From NCBI RefSeq assembly GCF_008838325.1, contig NZ_CP042829.1, positions 1,364,001-1,428,000 on the forward strand: DNA of 64,000 nucleotides. Direction: 5' to 3'. Source of the DNA: Tepidiforma bonchosmolovskayae (lineage in GTDB: Bacteria; Chloroflexota; Dehalococcoidia; Tepidiformales; Tepidiformaceae). The position numbers and the translations under genes are program-made. This document shows positions 1-8,842 of the stretch, one piece after another. Numbering within the stretch: the stretch's first letter is position 1; each line of letters starts with the position of its first letter. The notes under the pieces were generated by a model. That model saw only the letters and a program-made list of their open reading frames with translations. It ran no database searches and was not told the origin of the DNA.

Positions 1-687
1 GAGGTGCGCCTCGCGCTCGCCGATCCCGGCCCAGCCGATGAGCGCGCCGTCGCCATCGGCCACGAACTCGTGCTCGCAATCGAACGAATCGAGCACGGCC
101 CGGAACTCCTGCAGGCCCGGCGCCTCGTTCCGGCGGACCTGCTCCGGCACGGCCCGGCAGTACAGCCGGAAGATGCCGGCGCGGTCGGCCCGGGCAGCCG
201 GCCGGAACGGGTTGCCCTCCGCCATCTTTGCCCGCGCGCTGCGGATGGCGTACAGCCGCTCCAGCCGGTAGGCGAAGAAGCCGGCCCGCCGGAGCGCCGC
301 CGCGTGGGGCGACCCCTCGGCGTAGCGCAGGTAGAGCACCCGCCCGCCGCGGAGCGCCACCTCCCGCGCAAGCCCCTGCAGCAGCGCGGCCACCGCATCG
401 TCGTCCTTCGGTCGGCCGATGCGTACCGAGGCGACATCCCAGCCGGCGCCGCCGGCAAGCTGGCGCGCCACCGCGACGCCCCGGTAGCTCAGCCCGCGGC
501 GCAGCCCCACGACCGCCGTCCGGGGCACGCGCGGCAGCCGGGTGATGCCCGTCGCCGCCAGCCCGCTCGAAACCAGCAGGTTCTGCGAACCGCGCAGCGC
601 CACCACCTCGGTGTCGAGCCGGTGCAGCTGCGGCCAGAGCGTTGCCGCGTCGATGGGGCTGAGGGCTTCGGCTGCCAGCTCGCTCAT
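1..687 (-). CDS. GNAT-like acetyltransferase, C-terminal part missing at window edge
   Basis: The reading frame starts at ATG 687 (complement) and runs open to the window edge, so at least 228 residues are visible and the C-terminus is cut off. Two segments resemble GNAT N-acetyltransferase cores: VASVRIGRPKDDDAVAALLQ followed by GGRVLYLRYAEGSPHAAALR and AGFFAYRLERLYAI (residues ~85-150), then a second half ending FVADGDGALIGWAGIGERE. This gives a tandem, degenerate look. Its ATG overlaps the stop of pdxT by 4 bases (ATGA), so it is probably translationally coupled to pdxT. The substrate cannot be told. The family call rests on fold-like patterns, not on a strict acetyl-CoA motif. Confidence 0.55.
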   Translation of the reverse strand, partial: MSELAAEALSPIDAATLWPQLHRLDTEVVALRGSQNLLVSSGLAATGITRLPRVPRTAVVGLRRGLSYRGVAVARQLAGGAGWDVASVRIGRPKDDDAVAALLQGLAREVALRGGRVLYLRYAEGSPHAAALRRAGFFAYRLERLYAIRSARAKMAEGNPFRPAARADRAGIFRLYCRAVPEQVRRNEAPGLQEFRAVLDSFDCEHEFVADGDGALIGWAGIGEREAHL

Positions 688-1298
688 TTCGCTGCCCCCT
701 GCGGCGCGCCGATGGTCAGGAAGTAGGCATGCAGCCGCGGGTCGCGCGTCAGCTCCGGGTGGAAGCTCGTCGCCAGCAGGTTCCCCTGCCGCGCCGCCAC
801 CACGGTCCCGTCCTCCAGCCGGGCGATCGCCCGGGCCGGCGGGTCGACCCGCTCGATGACCGGCGCGCGGATGAACACCGCCCGGAACGGCCCGCCATCG
901 ATCCCCTCGATCGCAATCTCCTCTTCGAAGCTGTCCACCTGGCGGCCGAAGGCGTTCCGGCGCACCCGGATCGCCATCGTCTCGATGCCCGGCCGGTCGA
1001 GCCGGTCGACCTCCTTCGCGAGGAGGATGGCGCCCGCGCAGGTGCCCCAGGTCGGCTTCCCGCTCGCGCAGAAGTCGCGCAGCGGCTGCTGGAAGCCGTT
1101 CGAGAGGATGAGCCGGGCGATGGTCGTGCTTTCGCCCCCCGGGATGATGAGCGCATCAATCCCCTCGAGCTGGGCCGGCTTCCGAATTTCGATGGCGCGG
1201 TGCCCCATCGCCTCGAGCATCTCGCGGTGCTCGCGGAAGTCGCCCTGCAGGGCGAGGACGCCCACCGTCTGCGGGCCTGGAACCTGGACATTGGTCAT
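684..1298 (-). CDS. pdxT: PLP synthase glutaminase subunit PdxT
   Basis: 204 residues, the usual PdxT length. In the family it hydrolyses glutamine and passes ammonia to PdxS for pyridoxal 5'-phosphate synthesis (DXP-independent route). Visible motifs: start GVLALQGDFREH, GGESTT (residues ~54-59), nucleophile Cys in GTCAGAILLA (~85), and the His-Glu pair in SFHPE near residue 180, so the class I amidotransferase triad is complete. PdxS is not next to it here: the upstream gene is clpS on the same strand, 153 bases away. The downstream GNAT-like gene overlaps by 4 bases. Confidence 0.95.
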   Translation of the reverse strand: MTNVQVPGPQTVGVLALQGDFREHREMLEAMGHRAIEIRKPAQLEGIDALIIPGGESTTIARLILSNGFQQPLRDFCASGKPTWGTCAGAILLAKEVDRLDRPGIETMAIRVRRNAFGRQVDSFEEEIAIEGIDGGPFRAVFIRAPVIERVDPPARAIARLEDGTVVAARQGNLLATSFHPELTRDPRLHAYFLTIGAPQGAAK

Positions 1299-1451
1299 GC
1301 GGAACGGTCCCCCGGCGCAGGGCGCGGCTCACGGACGGCAACCGAGGGGTGCGTGGAACGGCGGATGCTCGATGGCAACGGCAGTGCAAAAACCCTGCGC
1401 AACCTGTTTCCAGTGTAGCGCACCCGCAGGGGCCCTGCGTGCCGGGAAACG

Positions 1452-1790
1452 TTAACGTCCTGTGCCCTGGCAGGCCGGCTCGATGATTGCCGACATGCTC
1501 CCGCGCGAATTCGGCATCAGCGGGTCCGGCCCGTAGGCGTGGACGAGCTCCTGCTTTGCCCGCACCTCATCGTGGCTGCCCGTCATCAGCACGGCCCGCC
1601 CCTGGCTGTCGACCACGCAGGCGATGGCGTACCCCTTTTCCGGCCCGTAGCCGAAGATCTCGGCGCACATGCGGATGACGTAGGCGTAGGTGTGCTCGTC
1701 GTCGTCCAGCAGCACGAGGTGGTACGGCGGTTCGAGCTGCTGGTCGGTCTCTTCGATGACGCGTGTCCCGGGAGATGGCAGCAGGCTCAT
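1452..1790 (-). CDS. clpS: ATP-dependent Clp protease adaptor ClpS
   Basis: 112 residues. ClpS binds the N-domain of ClpA/ClpC-type unfoldases and delivers N-degron substrates. The core PPYHLVLLDDDEHTYAYVIRM carries the DD-H substrate-pocket signature, followed by the conserved C-terminal half (KGYAIACVVDSQGRAVLMTG, then KQELVHAYGPDP). No clpA/clpC gene is nearby. The start lies 7 bases after a TATACT box with no ribosome binding site, suggesting a leaderless mRNA. Confidence 0.9.
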   Translation of the reverse strand: MSLLPSPGTRVIEETDQQLEPPYHLVLLDDDEHTYAYVIRMCAEIFGYGPEKGYAIACVVDSQGRAVLMTGSHDEVRAKQELVHAYGPDPLMPNSRGSMSAIIEPACQGTGR

Positions 1791-1797
1791 ACCGTTG

Positions 1798-1803
1798 AGT
1801 ATA
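1798..1803 (-). promoter_or_regulatory. -10-type box for leaderless clpS
   Basis: TATACT on the minus strand, 7 bases upstream of the clpS ATG. Transcription would start at or next to the A of the ATG. No Shine-Dalgarno-like sequence intervenes and no clear -35 is visible. Confidence 0.55.
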
Positions 1804-1829
1804 CCCCGCCGGCCCCGCAGGCCGGCCCC

Positions 1830-2714
1830 TCAGCGGCCGGGTTCGAACAGCGCGGCGATGACCGCCAGGGCCAGCAGCCGCCCGCCTGCCGGCGTGAAGT
1901 GGACCCCGTCGTCCGTCCGCATCACCCGTGGCACACCGTCTTCGTCGGGCAGCACCGCCGTGTAGCGGCCGTCCGGGCCCGAGGTCAGCGCCCACGCATC
2001 GAGGTACAGGACCCACGGCCGCGCTGCCGCCTGCGCCTGGAAGATGGCGTTGAGCCGCGGCACGCTCGCCGCCAGGTCGGGCCGCCCCATGTTCGGCTGG
2101 CCGACCCAGACGACCGTCCGCCCCGGCCGGGAGAGCAGGTCCATCACGGCGCCCACGCGGGCGGCGTACTCCTCCTCCGAACGCACCTGGTTCGCGTCGT
2201 TCGCGCCGACCATGAAGACCACGACGTCCGGGTCGTAGCGCGCCATCTCGGCCGCGAGGTAGGCCGGCCAGTCGAAGAAGTCGCTCCGGACGAGCCCCGA
2301 GGAGATCTTGTAGTCGGGGCCGCGCACCGGCACCCCGCCCAGCGCGCTCCACGCCTGGAAGAGCGCGACCGTCATGAAGTACGAGGTGGAATCCCCGTCC
2401 GACCAGATGCGGACGCCCTCGGCCGACCGGAGGCGGGCCGGCGGCGGCGTGGGCGTCGGGGTCGGCGTCGGCGGCGGCTCGGGGGTACCGTCGTAGGCGA
2501 GGCCCATCACGTAGACGGGCCGGGGCGGCGCCGCGGCGCTGACCGCCGGGGCCTCGGCCTGCGGGTTGCTCACCGCCGAGTAGATGACGCCCGCAGCGCC
2601 GCCCAGGAGGCCGGCGGCCAGCAGGAGCGCGGCATGCCAGCGCGGCGGCCGCCAGCGCTGCCGGGCGCCCCCGCTATCGGCGGGCGGGGCGCTGGCGTCG
2701 CGTTCATCCTCCAA
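1830..2714 (-). CDS. Membrane-anchored SGNH/GDSL-type hydrolase (DUF459-like), paralogue 1
   Basis: 294 residues from a TTG start at 2714 that has GAGG about 9 bases upstream. Order: cytoplasmic N-terminus, one membrane segment (~26-48, WHAALLLAAGLLGGAAGVIY), a Thr-Pro linker (PTPTPTPTPPP), then an extracytoplasmic SGNH domain. Catalytic blocks are visible: block I as SDGDSTS, block III as GAND (MVGANDANQ) and the late D-x-x-H in DDGVHFTPAGG. It shares SSGLxRxDFFDWP, GAND and WVGQPxM with the gene at 4289, so the two are paralogues. Both flank an MBOAT gene, as with AlgI/AlgJ-X, DltB/DltD or PatA/PatB, so O-acylation of an envelope polymer is likely. The polymer is unknown. Confidence 0.75.
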   Translation of the reverse strand: MEDERDASAPPADSGGARQRWRPPRWHAALLLAAGLLGGAAGVIYSAVSNPQAEAPAVSAAAPPRPVYVMGLAYDGTPEPPPTPTPTPTPPPARLRSAEGVRIWSDGDSTSYFMTVALFQAWSALGGVPVRGPDYKISSGLVRSDFFDWPAYLAAEMARYDPDVVVFMVGANDANQVRSEEEYAARVGAVMDLLSRPGRTVVWVGQPNMGRPDLAASVPRLNAIFQAQAAARPWVLYLDAWALTSGPDGRYTAVLPDEDGVPRVMRTDDGVHFTPAGGRLLALAVIAALFEPGR

Positions 2715-2805
2715 GCGGGCAACCTCGCAGGGGCGTCACTGGCTACAACGGATGATGCCTGCCGAAAGTTTCCGCCAGTCGCCCGCTTCGGACGAGGCGG
2801 CGACA

Positions 2806-4263
2806 ATGCAGGGCGGGGCGGCTCCCCCGCCGGCCGACGCCATGCTCTTCCCGACCGTCGACTTCGCCGTCTTCTTCGTCATCGTCTTCGCCATCGCGTG
2901 GCTGCTCCGCCCGTGGCACCTGTGGTGGCGGGTCTTCCTCGTCGCGGCGAGCTGGTTCTTCTACGGCTTCTGGGAGCCGAAGTTCGTCCTCCTGCTCATC
3001 GGCTCCACGGCCTTCAACTGGGCCGTCGGCCGCGACCTCGCCGCCATGCGCACCCCCGAGGGGCTCACCCGCTTCGGCCGCTGGTTCCTCGGCTTCGGCA
3101 TCGCCGCCAACCTCCTCACCCTCGGCTGGTTCAAGTACTACGGCTTCTTTGTCCACGATGTCGCCGGGCTGATTGAGCGGTTCGGCGTCGACCTGCCCCT
3201 CCCGCTCCTCCAGGTCACCCTCCCGGTCGCCATCTCGTTCTTCACCTTCCACGCCATCAGCTACCTGGTCGATATCGCCCGCGGCGAGTGCGAGCCGCTC
3301 TCCCCGATCGACTTTGCGCTCTACCTCTCCTTCTTCCCCCACCTGGTGGCCGGCCCCATCGTCCGGGTCACCGAATTCGCGCCCCAAATTCGCGCGCCCC
3401 TCCGCGAGCGGGTGATCGATGCCGCCCCGGCCTTCACCCTCATCGTCGCCGGCCTGTTCAAAAAGGTCGTGATCTCCACCTACCTCGCCGGCGAAATCGC
3501 CGACCCCGTCTTCGCCAGCCCGGCGAGCCACAGCGCGCTCGAAAACCTGTTCGGCGTCTACGCCTACGCCGTCCAGATCTTCGCCGACTTCAGCGGCTAC
3601 ACCGATATCGCCATCGGCTGCGCCCTCCTCCTCGGCATCCAGTTCCCGCAGAACTTCGACAGCCCTTACCGCGCCTGGTCGCTCCAGGACTTCTGGCGGC
3701 GCTGGCACATGACGCTCAGCCGCTGGCTGCGCGACTACCTCTACATCCCGCTCGGCGGCAACCGCGGCCCGAAGTGGTTCGTCTACCGCAACCTCTTCCT
3801 TACCATGCTCCTCGGCGGCCTCTGGCACGGCGCCGCCTGGACCTTCGTCGCCTGGGGCGCCATCCACGGCGCCGGGCTCGTCATCGAGCGGGAGGTCCGG
3901 GCGCGCAACCGCTGGCTGGGCGGCGCTGCGGCGAAGGCGGCCGGCTGGGTCATCACCTTCCACGTCGTCTGCTTCGCCTGGATCTTCTTCCGGGCCGAGA
4001 CGTTCGGGGCCGCCTGGCAGGTGATTACCCGCATCGCCACCGCCTGGGGCGAGCCCTCCCCGGCCGTCACCCCGCTCCTCGTCGCCGTCATCGCCGGGTC
4101 GATCGCCGCCCAGTTCCTGCCGAAGGACCTCTTCCGCCGGTTCGAGGTTGCCTATTCTGAACTCGCCCCTGCCGCACAGGCAGCTATGCTGGCCGTGGCG
4201 CTCGTCCTGATCGATGCCCTCGGGCCGGAGGGCGTGGCGCCCTTCATCTACTTCCAGTTCTAG
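2806..4263 (+). CDS. MBOAT-family O-acyltransferase (AlgI/PatA/DltB type)
   Basis: 485 residues, polytopic membrane protein. MBOATs move acyl groups across the membrane for O-acylation of polymers such as alginate, peptidoglycan or teichoic acid. Visible signatures: RRWHMTLSRWLRDYLYIPLG (residues ~300-320) and LLGGLWHGAAWTFVAWGAIH with the catalytic-type His (~340-360), near the AlgI length of ~480-520. ATG 2806 has GAGG 8 bases upstream. ATG 2842, giving an AlgI-like MLFPTVDF N-terminus, is the alternative. The upstream extension to 2584 runs antisense through the divergent SGNH gene and is not used. The SGNH partner follows after 25 bases. Confidence 0.88.
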   Translation: MQGGAAPPPADAMLFPTVDFAVFFVIVFAIAWLLRPWHLWWRVFLVAASWFFYGFWEPKFVLLLIGSTAFNWAVGRDLAAMRTPEGLTRFGRWFLGFGIAANLLTLGWFKYYGFFVHDVAGLIERFGVDLPLPLLQVTLPVAISFFTFHAISYLVDIARGECEPLSPIDFALYLSFFPHLVAGPIVRVTEFAPQIRAPLRERVIDAAPAFTLIVAGLFKKVVISTYLAGEIADPVFASPASHSALENLFGVYAYAVQIFADFSGYTDIAIGCALLLGIQFPQNFDSPYRAWSLQDFWRRWHMTLSRWLRDYLYIPLGGNRGPKWFVYRNLFLTMLLGGLWHGAAWTFVAWGAIHGAGLVIEREVRARNRWLGGAAAKAAGWVITFHVVCFAWIFFRAETFGAAWQVITRIATAWGEPSPAVTPLLVAVIAGSIAAQFLPKDLFRRFEVAYSELAPAAQAAMLAVALVLIDALGPEGVAPFIYFQF

Positions 4264-4288
4264 CGGCCGGCGGCTCACGCCCGCCGCG

Positions 4289-5368
4289 ATGGAGCAGCAC
4301 CCGCAGATGTCCGGCGCAACCCGGCACGGCCCCCGCCAGCGCCTCGGTGCCCGGCCCCGGCGCGTCTTCGGCGTCATGGTCGGCGGCCTCCTCCTCGCCG
4401 TCCTCCTCAATGCCCCCGCCCTCGAACAGGGCGCCGAATCGATGCCGTACGGCCGCGAGCGCGACTTCTGGCTCGCCGTCTGGAAGCCGTTCGCGGCCGT
4501 CAGCCGCACCTTCTACCTCGATGAGCCCCGCAACCTGCTCGACCGCGCCCTCGGCCGCGGCGGCGGCGACCTCTTCGAGCTGCCCGCGGCCCCCGGCGGC
4601 GGCGAAGAACCGGGCCGCGAACCCCCGGCAACCGCCCCGGCCGCCCGCACCCCCGCACCCGGCCGCGGCACCCCCGCAGCCGCCCCAACCCCCACGCCCG
4701 ACCTCCGCCCGCGCCTCCGCACCCCCACCGCGGCCGACCCGCTCCGCGTCTGGATCGGCGGCGACTCGATGTCGAAGGTGCTCGGCGAGGCCTTCCTCCG
4801 CCAGGCCGCCGAAACCGGCGTCATCGCCGCCACCCACGACCCCCAGCTCTCGAGCGGCCTCACCCGGCCCGACTTCTTCGACTGGCCCGGCCACTTCAAC
4901 CAGCTCGTCCAGTCTGGCCGCTACGAGGTGTTCATCGTGATGTTTGGCGCCAACGACTCCCAGGGCATCAAGACGCCGGACGGCAAGATCTTCCAGCCCG
5001 GCGAGGAGGGCTGGACCGCCGAGTACCGCCGCCGCGTCGCCGGCGTGATGGACCTCCTCGGCGGAGGCAACCGGCTCGTCCTCTGGGTCGGCCAGCCGAT
5101 CATGCGCAGCGCCGAGTTCAGCGAGCGGATGGCCGCCCTCAACGCCATCTACCGCGAAGAGGCCGCAAAGCGGCCATGGGTGCAGTTCATCGACCTCTGG
5201 CCGCTCTTCACCACCCCCTCCGGCGGCTACGATGCCTACCTCGCCGACGACGACGGCCAGGTAAAGGAGATGCGCCACCCCGACGGCGTCCACCTCGTCC
5301 GCGCCGGCGGCGAGCGGGCGGCGCGGGCGATCATGGCCGTCCTCAAGGCTGAGGCGAAGATCCCCTGA
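4289..5368 (+). CDS. Membrane-anchored SGNH/GDSL-type hydrolase (DUF459-like), paralogue 2
   Basis: 359 residues. One N-terminal membrane segment (~22-41, VFGVMVGGLLLAVLLNAPA), a Pro/Ala/Thr-rich linker (~100-160), then an SGNH domain with GGDSMSK (nucleophile Ser), MFGANDSQ and late HPDGVHLVRAGG. It follows the MBOAT gene by 25 bases, so the two are probably one transcript. In analogous pairs the MBOAT exports the acyl group and the SGNH partner transfers it to the extracellular polymer. I set the start at ATG 4289; the upstream in-frame start at 4214 would overlap the MBOAT gene and add residues that are only a shadow of it. Confidence 0.75.
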   Translation: MEQHPQMSGATRHGPRQRLGARPRRVFGVMVGGLLLAVLLNAPALEQGAESMPYGRERDFWLAVWKPFAAVSRTFYLDEPRNLLDRALGRGGGDLFELPAAPGGGEEPGREPPATAPAARTPAPGRGTPAAAPTPTPDLRPRLRTPTAADPLRVWIGGDSMSKVLGEAFLRQAAETGVIAATHDPQLSSGLTRPDFFDWPGHFNQLVQSGRYEVFIVMFGANDSQGIKTPDGKIFQPGEEGWTAEYRRRVAGVMDLLGGGNRLVLWVGQPIMRSAEFSERMAALNAIYREEAAKRPWVQFIDLWPLFTTPSGGYDAYLADDDGQVKEMRHPDGVHLVRAGGERAARAIMAVLKAEAKIP

Positions 5369-5426
5369 GCGCCGGGGCCGCGCCCGCGGTCGTCCGTTCC
5401 CTCGCCGGGCCGTAGGCTCGAAGGCG

Positions 5427-6623
5427 ATGGACGGCAGCCTCCCGCCCGGGTTCCGGCGCTACCCGCTGCCGCTCGCCCTCGCCATCCTGCTGGTCCAGGG
5501 CGCCCTCGGCATCCTCCTCTTCGCCGTCTTCCAGGAGTGGGTCCCCCGCGAATTCGGGACAGCCGATTCGTGGGGCGGCTACCTGCTCGCCGCCTACGGC
5601 GCGGCCCGCTTCCTCCTCGAAACGCCGACCGGCGCCATCGCCGACCGGGTCGAGCGGCGCGCCGGGCTCCTCCTCGGCTTCCTCCTCATGCTCCCCGCCA
5701 TCGCCCTCATGGCCGCCGTGCGCGAAGCCGGGGCCTACCTCGCCTTCGCCGCCATGCTCGGCGCCGCGACGGCCTTCCTCTGGCCCGCCGCCTACGCCAT
5801 CGCCGCCGACCTCTATCCCGTCGACCGGCGCGGCAAGGTCGTCGGCTTCCTGAACCTTGCCCAGCTCGCCGGGTTCGGCATCGGCGCCCTCGCCGGCGCA
5901 TTCCTCGTCGACCACGCCGGCGGCCGCGAACTCTTCGCCGCCGCCGCGCTGAGCGTCGTCCTCGCCTTCGCCGCGGCCCTCCTCGGCATCCCGAGCTACC
6001 GCGGGGGCTCCCTCTTCCGCCGCGTCGACGGCCCGGGCCGGCCGCCCCTCCGCGACGTGCTGACCGGCAGGGTCGCCGCCCTTGCCGGGCTCATCCTCCT
6101 CGCCAGCGTCGCCCTCGCCATGCTCGTCCCGGCCATCCGCCCCTACGGCGAGCGCGACCTCGGTGTCACCTTCTCGCGCCTGACGCTCGCGCTCGTGCCC
6201 GCGGTCGCCATCGGGGCGCTGCTCTACATCCCGGCCGGCGACCTCGCCGACCGGTTCGGCCGGTGGAAGCCGTTCGCCGCCGGCCAGCTCTGCCTTGTCG
6301 CCGGGCTCCTGGTGCTGGCGGCCACGGCCAGCCTGCCGGTGGCGATGGCCGCCGCCGTGCTCGTCTTCGCCGGCAATGTGCTCACCGTCCCCGCCTGGAA
6401 CGCCGCGGTCATGGACCTCGCCCCCGAAAGCCACCGAGGCACCCTCATCGGGCTCTCCGTCGCGCTGAGCGGGCTGGCGCTGGCGCTGGGGCCGGCGCTG
6501 GGCGGGTTCGTCGTCGGGCGCTGGGGGGCCCAGGCGGCGTTCGCCGTTTCGGCTGTCCTTGCGGCGTCCGCCTCGCTCGCCATCGCCGCCTACGCCAGGG
6601 GCGCACGGCCAGCGCGGACCTGA
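5427..6623 (+). CDS. MFS transporter
   Basis: 398 residues with about twelve hydrophobic segments. The loop after the second segment, GAIADRVERRAG, fits the MFS signature (G-x3-D-R-x-x-R-R), and its echo GDLADRFGRWKP starts the second half. The substrate is unknown; drug or sugar efflux carriers look similar. It starts 58 bases after the SGNH gene and has a TAGGCT box 8 bases before ATG, so it may have its own promoter. Confidence 0.85.
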   Translation: MDGSLPPGFRRYPLPLALAILLVQGALGILLFAVFQEWVPREFGTADSWGGYLLAAYGAARFLLETPTGAIADRVERRAGLLLGFLLMLPAIALMAAVREAGAYLAFAAMLGAATAFLWPAAYAIAADLYPVDRRGKVVGFLNLAQLAGFGIGALAGAFLVDHAGGRELFAAAALSVVLAFAAALLGIPSYRGGSLFRRVDGPGRPPLRDVLTGRVAALAGLILLASVALAMLVPAIRPYGERDLGVTFSRLTLALVPAVAIGALLYIPAGDLADRFGRWKPFAAGQLCLVAGLLVLAATASLPVAMAAAVLVFAGNVLTVPAWNAAVMDLAPESHRGTLIGLSVALSGLALALGPALGGFVVGRWGAQAAFAVSAVLAASASLAIAAYARGARPART

Positions 6624-6686
6624 CCGCCGCGCGCGCCGCCTGCGGAGCGGCTATGCTCCAGCCACCCGCTCACTGGAGGTAGCGCC

Positions 6687-7580
6687 ATGCCCAGCCCTGA
6701 AGCTCAGCAGATGGCCGCCATGTTCCGCGCGGCCCCGCCGCCCCTCGAGTCCCCATCCGTGGAGCAGCTCCGCGCGAACATGGATGCGATGGCCGCCCTC
6801 GGCGGCCCCGAACCGGGCACCGCCCTCGAACCGGTCGAAGCCGGCGGCGTGCCCGCCGAATGGATCATCGCCCCCGGCGCCGCCCGCGACCGCGCCATCC
6901 TCTACCTCCACGGCGGCGGCTACGCCATCGGCTCGATCGCCACGCACCGGGGCGTCGTCTCCCGTCTCTCCGCCGCCTCCGGGGCCGCCGGCCTCGCTCT
7001 CGACTACCGCCTCGCGCCCGAACACCCCTTCCCTGCAGCCGTCGAGGACGCCCTCGCCGCCTACCGCTGGCTGCTCGCGCAGGGAATCGCCCCCGGGCGC
7101 ATCGCTATCGCCGGCGACTCCGCCGGCGGCGGGCTGACGGTCGCTGCCCTCGTCGCCCTCCGCGATGCCGGCGACCCGCTGCCCGCCTGCGCCGTCACCT
7201 TCTCCCCCTGGGCCGACCTCGCCCTCGAGGGCGCCTCCATGGACGAACGCGACGCCCTCGACCCGATGGTCCACCGGCCCGGCCTCCAGCAGATGGCCGA
7301 TTGGTACCTCGCCGGGCAGGACCCGCGCCACCCGCTCGCCTCGCCCATCCATGCCGACCTCGCCGGGCTGCCGCCGCTCCTCGTCCAGGTCGGCACCGCC
7401 GAGACGCTCTACGACGACGCCGTCCGGCTGGCCGTCCGGGCGATCGAAGCCGGCACCGCGGTGACGTTCGAGCCCTGGGCCGACCTGTTCCACGTCTTCC
7501 AGCTCTTCGCCATGCTCCCCGAGGCGCAGGAGGCCGTCCGCGCCGCGGGCGCCTTCATCGCCCGCTACACCGCGGGCTGA
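6687..7580 (+). CDS. Alpha/beta hydrolase, hormone-sensitive-lipase (fold-3) type esterase
   Basis: 297 residues. Family IV (HSL) esterases hydrolyse short-chain esters. The oxyanion motif HGGGYAIGS (~75-83), nucleophile elbow GDSAGG (~143-148), the Asp region DALDPM/ETLYDDA and the C-terminal His in DLFHVFQLF (~268) form a complete set. No signal peptide, so cytoplasmic. GGAGGT lies just upstream of ATG 6687. The substrate cannot be deduced; carboxylesterase is the safe name. Confidence 0.9.
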   Translation: MPSPEAQQMAAMFRAAPPPLESPSVEQLRANMDAMAALGGPEPGTALEPVEAGGVPAEWIIAPGAARDRAILYLHGGGYAIGSIATHRGVVSRLSAASGAAGLALDYRLAPEHPFPAAVEDALAAYRWLLAQGIAPGRIAIAGDSAGGGLTVAALVALRDAGDPLPACAVTFSPWADLALEGASMDERDALDPMVHRPGLQQMADWYLAGQDPRHPLASPIHADLAGLPPLLVQVGTAETLYDDAVRLAVRAIEAGTAVTFEPWADLFHVFQLFAMLPEAQEAVRAAGAFIARYTAG

Positions 7581-7585
7581 GCGCT

Positions 7586-8059
7586 TCAGCGCGGCAGCTC
7601 CTCCACCCGCAGCCCGAACAGCGGCGGCGGCTCGACCCCCAGCGCTGCGAGGTACGAACAGAGCTGGCTCCGGTGGTGCACCTCGTGCTCCACCAGCCCG
7701 CCGAGCACCCGCTTCCATGCCGGGAACGGGTCGCCCGCCAGGTTGCCGATCGTCCGCTCCAGGTCGGCCGTCGTCAGCACGGCGACCGTCTTCTTGCCCG
7801 TGCGCAGGCAGAGTGCGCGCAGCCGGTCCGACGTCAGCCCGGGCGGCGGCTCATGGCCGGGGTAGCGGGGCTGCCCGCTGAGGATCGCCTCGAGGTTCAT
7901 CCGCCGGCTGGCCACGATGTGCAGCGCCAGCTCCGCGACCGTGTACTCGCCCGGCGCGGGCCGCCACCCGAGATGCTCGTCGCGCAGCCGTTCGAACGCC
8001 TCGTACGTCCGGGCCTGCACGTTCACCACGTACTTCACGAGGTCCTCGCGGCTAATCAC
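7586..8059 (-). CDS. DinB/DfsB-family four-helix metalloprotein
   Basis: 157 residues from a GTG start. DinB-superfamily proteins are four-helix bundles holding a metal with three His ligands; many act as thiol-dependent transferases or have no known function. The pattern AELALHIVASRR (first His, ~48) and LVEHEVHHRSQL (paired His, ~130) fits the metal site. It converges with the esterase gene, with 5 bases between the stops. A TAGGAT box sits 6 bases before the start. Substrate unknown. Confidence 0.8.
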   Translation of the reverse strand: MISREDLVKYVVNVQARTYEAFERLRDEHLGWRPAPGEYTVAELALHIVASRRMNLEAILSGQPRYPGHEPPPGLTSDRLRALCLRTGKKTVAVLTTADLERTIGNLAGDPFPAWKRVLGGLVEHEVHHRSQLCSYLAALGVEPPPLFGLRVEELPR

Positions 8060-8065
8060 CGGCCC

Positions 8066-8071
8066 ATCCTA
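8066..8071 (-). promoter_or_regulatory. -10-type box for leaderless DinB-family gene
   Basis: TAGGAT on the minus strand, 6 bases before the GTG start at 8059, with no ribosome binding site between. Confidence 0.45.
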
Positions 8072-8147
8072 CGACATGCCCGCCCGCGCACCGCCGCCGG
8101 CGGCCCGCTAATCTCCCGTTAACCCCGCGACAGGAGCATCGCCCCGG

Positions 8148-8840
8148 ATGTCCCGCGAGCAGCTCGCACCGTACCTCGCCGAGGCCCTCGGCACCTTCGC
8201 GCTTGTCTTCGCCGGTCCGGGCGCCATCGCCGTCGATGCGGCGTCCGGCGGCGCCGTCAGCGGCGTCGGCATCGGGCTCAGCTTCGGGCTGATCGTGATG
8301 GCGATGATCTTCGCCCTCGGGCACATCTCCGGCTGCCACATCAACCCCGCGATCACCCTCGCCTTCGCCGCCCGCCGGCGGATCGGCCCGGCGGCAGCGC
8401 TCGGCTACATCGCCGCCCAGCTCGCCGGGGCTGCACTCGCCGGGTTCGCCATCGTCGCCATCGTCGGCGACTACGCCGATGCCGGCGCCAGCCTCCCCCG
8501 CCTCGGCGGGACGGACGCCGCCCTCGTCTCCGAAGGCGTGCTCACGTTCTTCCTTGCCCTGGTCGTCTTCTCTGTCGCTACCGATGCCCGCGCGCAGGGC
8601 GCCCTCGCCGCCATCGCAGTCGGCGGCTACGTCGCCATGGCCGCCACCGGCTGGGGCCCCGTCGCGAACGCCTCCATGAACCCCGCGCGCTCGTTCGGGC
8701 CGGCGGTCGCCTCCGGCGCGTGGCATGCCCACTGGGTGTACTGGCTTGGGCCTATCGCCGGCGCGCTGGTCGGCGCCCTCGCCTTCGAAGTCATCCGCCC
8801 CGGCTCGCCACCCGGGCCGCCGGCACCAGAAAGGAGCTGA
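8148..8840 (+). CDS. Aquaporin/aquaglyceroporin (MIP family), likely arsenite channel
   Basis: 230 residues, six membrane segments with both MIP half-helix motifs: HINPAITLAF (~64) and ASMNPARSFG (~178). MIP channels pass water, glycerol or neutral As(OH)3. The next gene, an arsenate reductase, starts 2 bases after this stop. The same layout is known from Sinorhizobium meliloti (aqpS-arsC), where AqpS lets arsenite out after ArsC reduces arsenate. I infer the same job here. No ArsR regulator gene or ArsB/Acr3 pump is seen next to it. Confidence 0.88.
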   Translation: MSREQLAPYLAEALGTFALVFAGPGAIAVDAASGGAVSGVGIGLSFGLIVMAMIFALGHISGCHINPAITLAFAARRRIGPAAALGYIAAQLAGAALAGFAIVAIVGDYADAGASLPRLGGTDAALVSEGVLTFFLALVVFSVATDARAQGALAAIAVGGYVAMAATGWGPVANASMNPARSFGPAVASGAWHAHWVYWLGPIAGALVGALAFEVIRPGSPPGPPAPERS

Positions 8841-8842
8841 CC

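Noticed and set aside
2743-4509. 588-residue antisense frame over the MBOAT gene
   Set aside because: Acidic low-complexity shadow created by GC-rich codon bias of the plus-strand gene.
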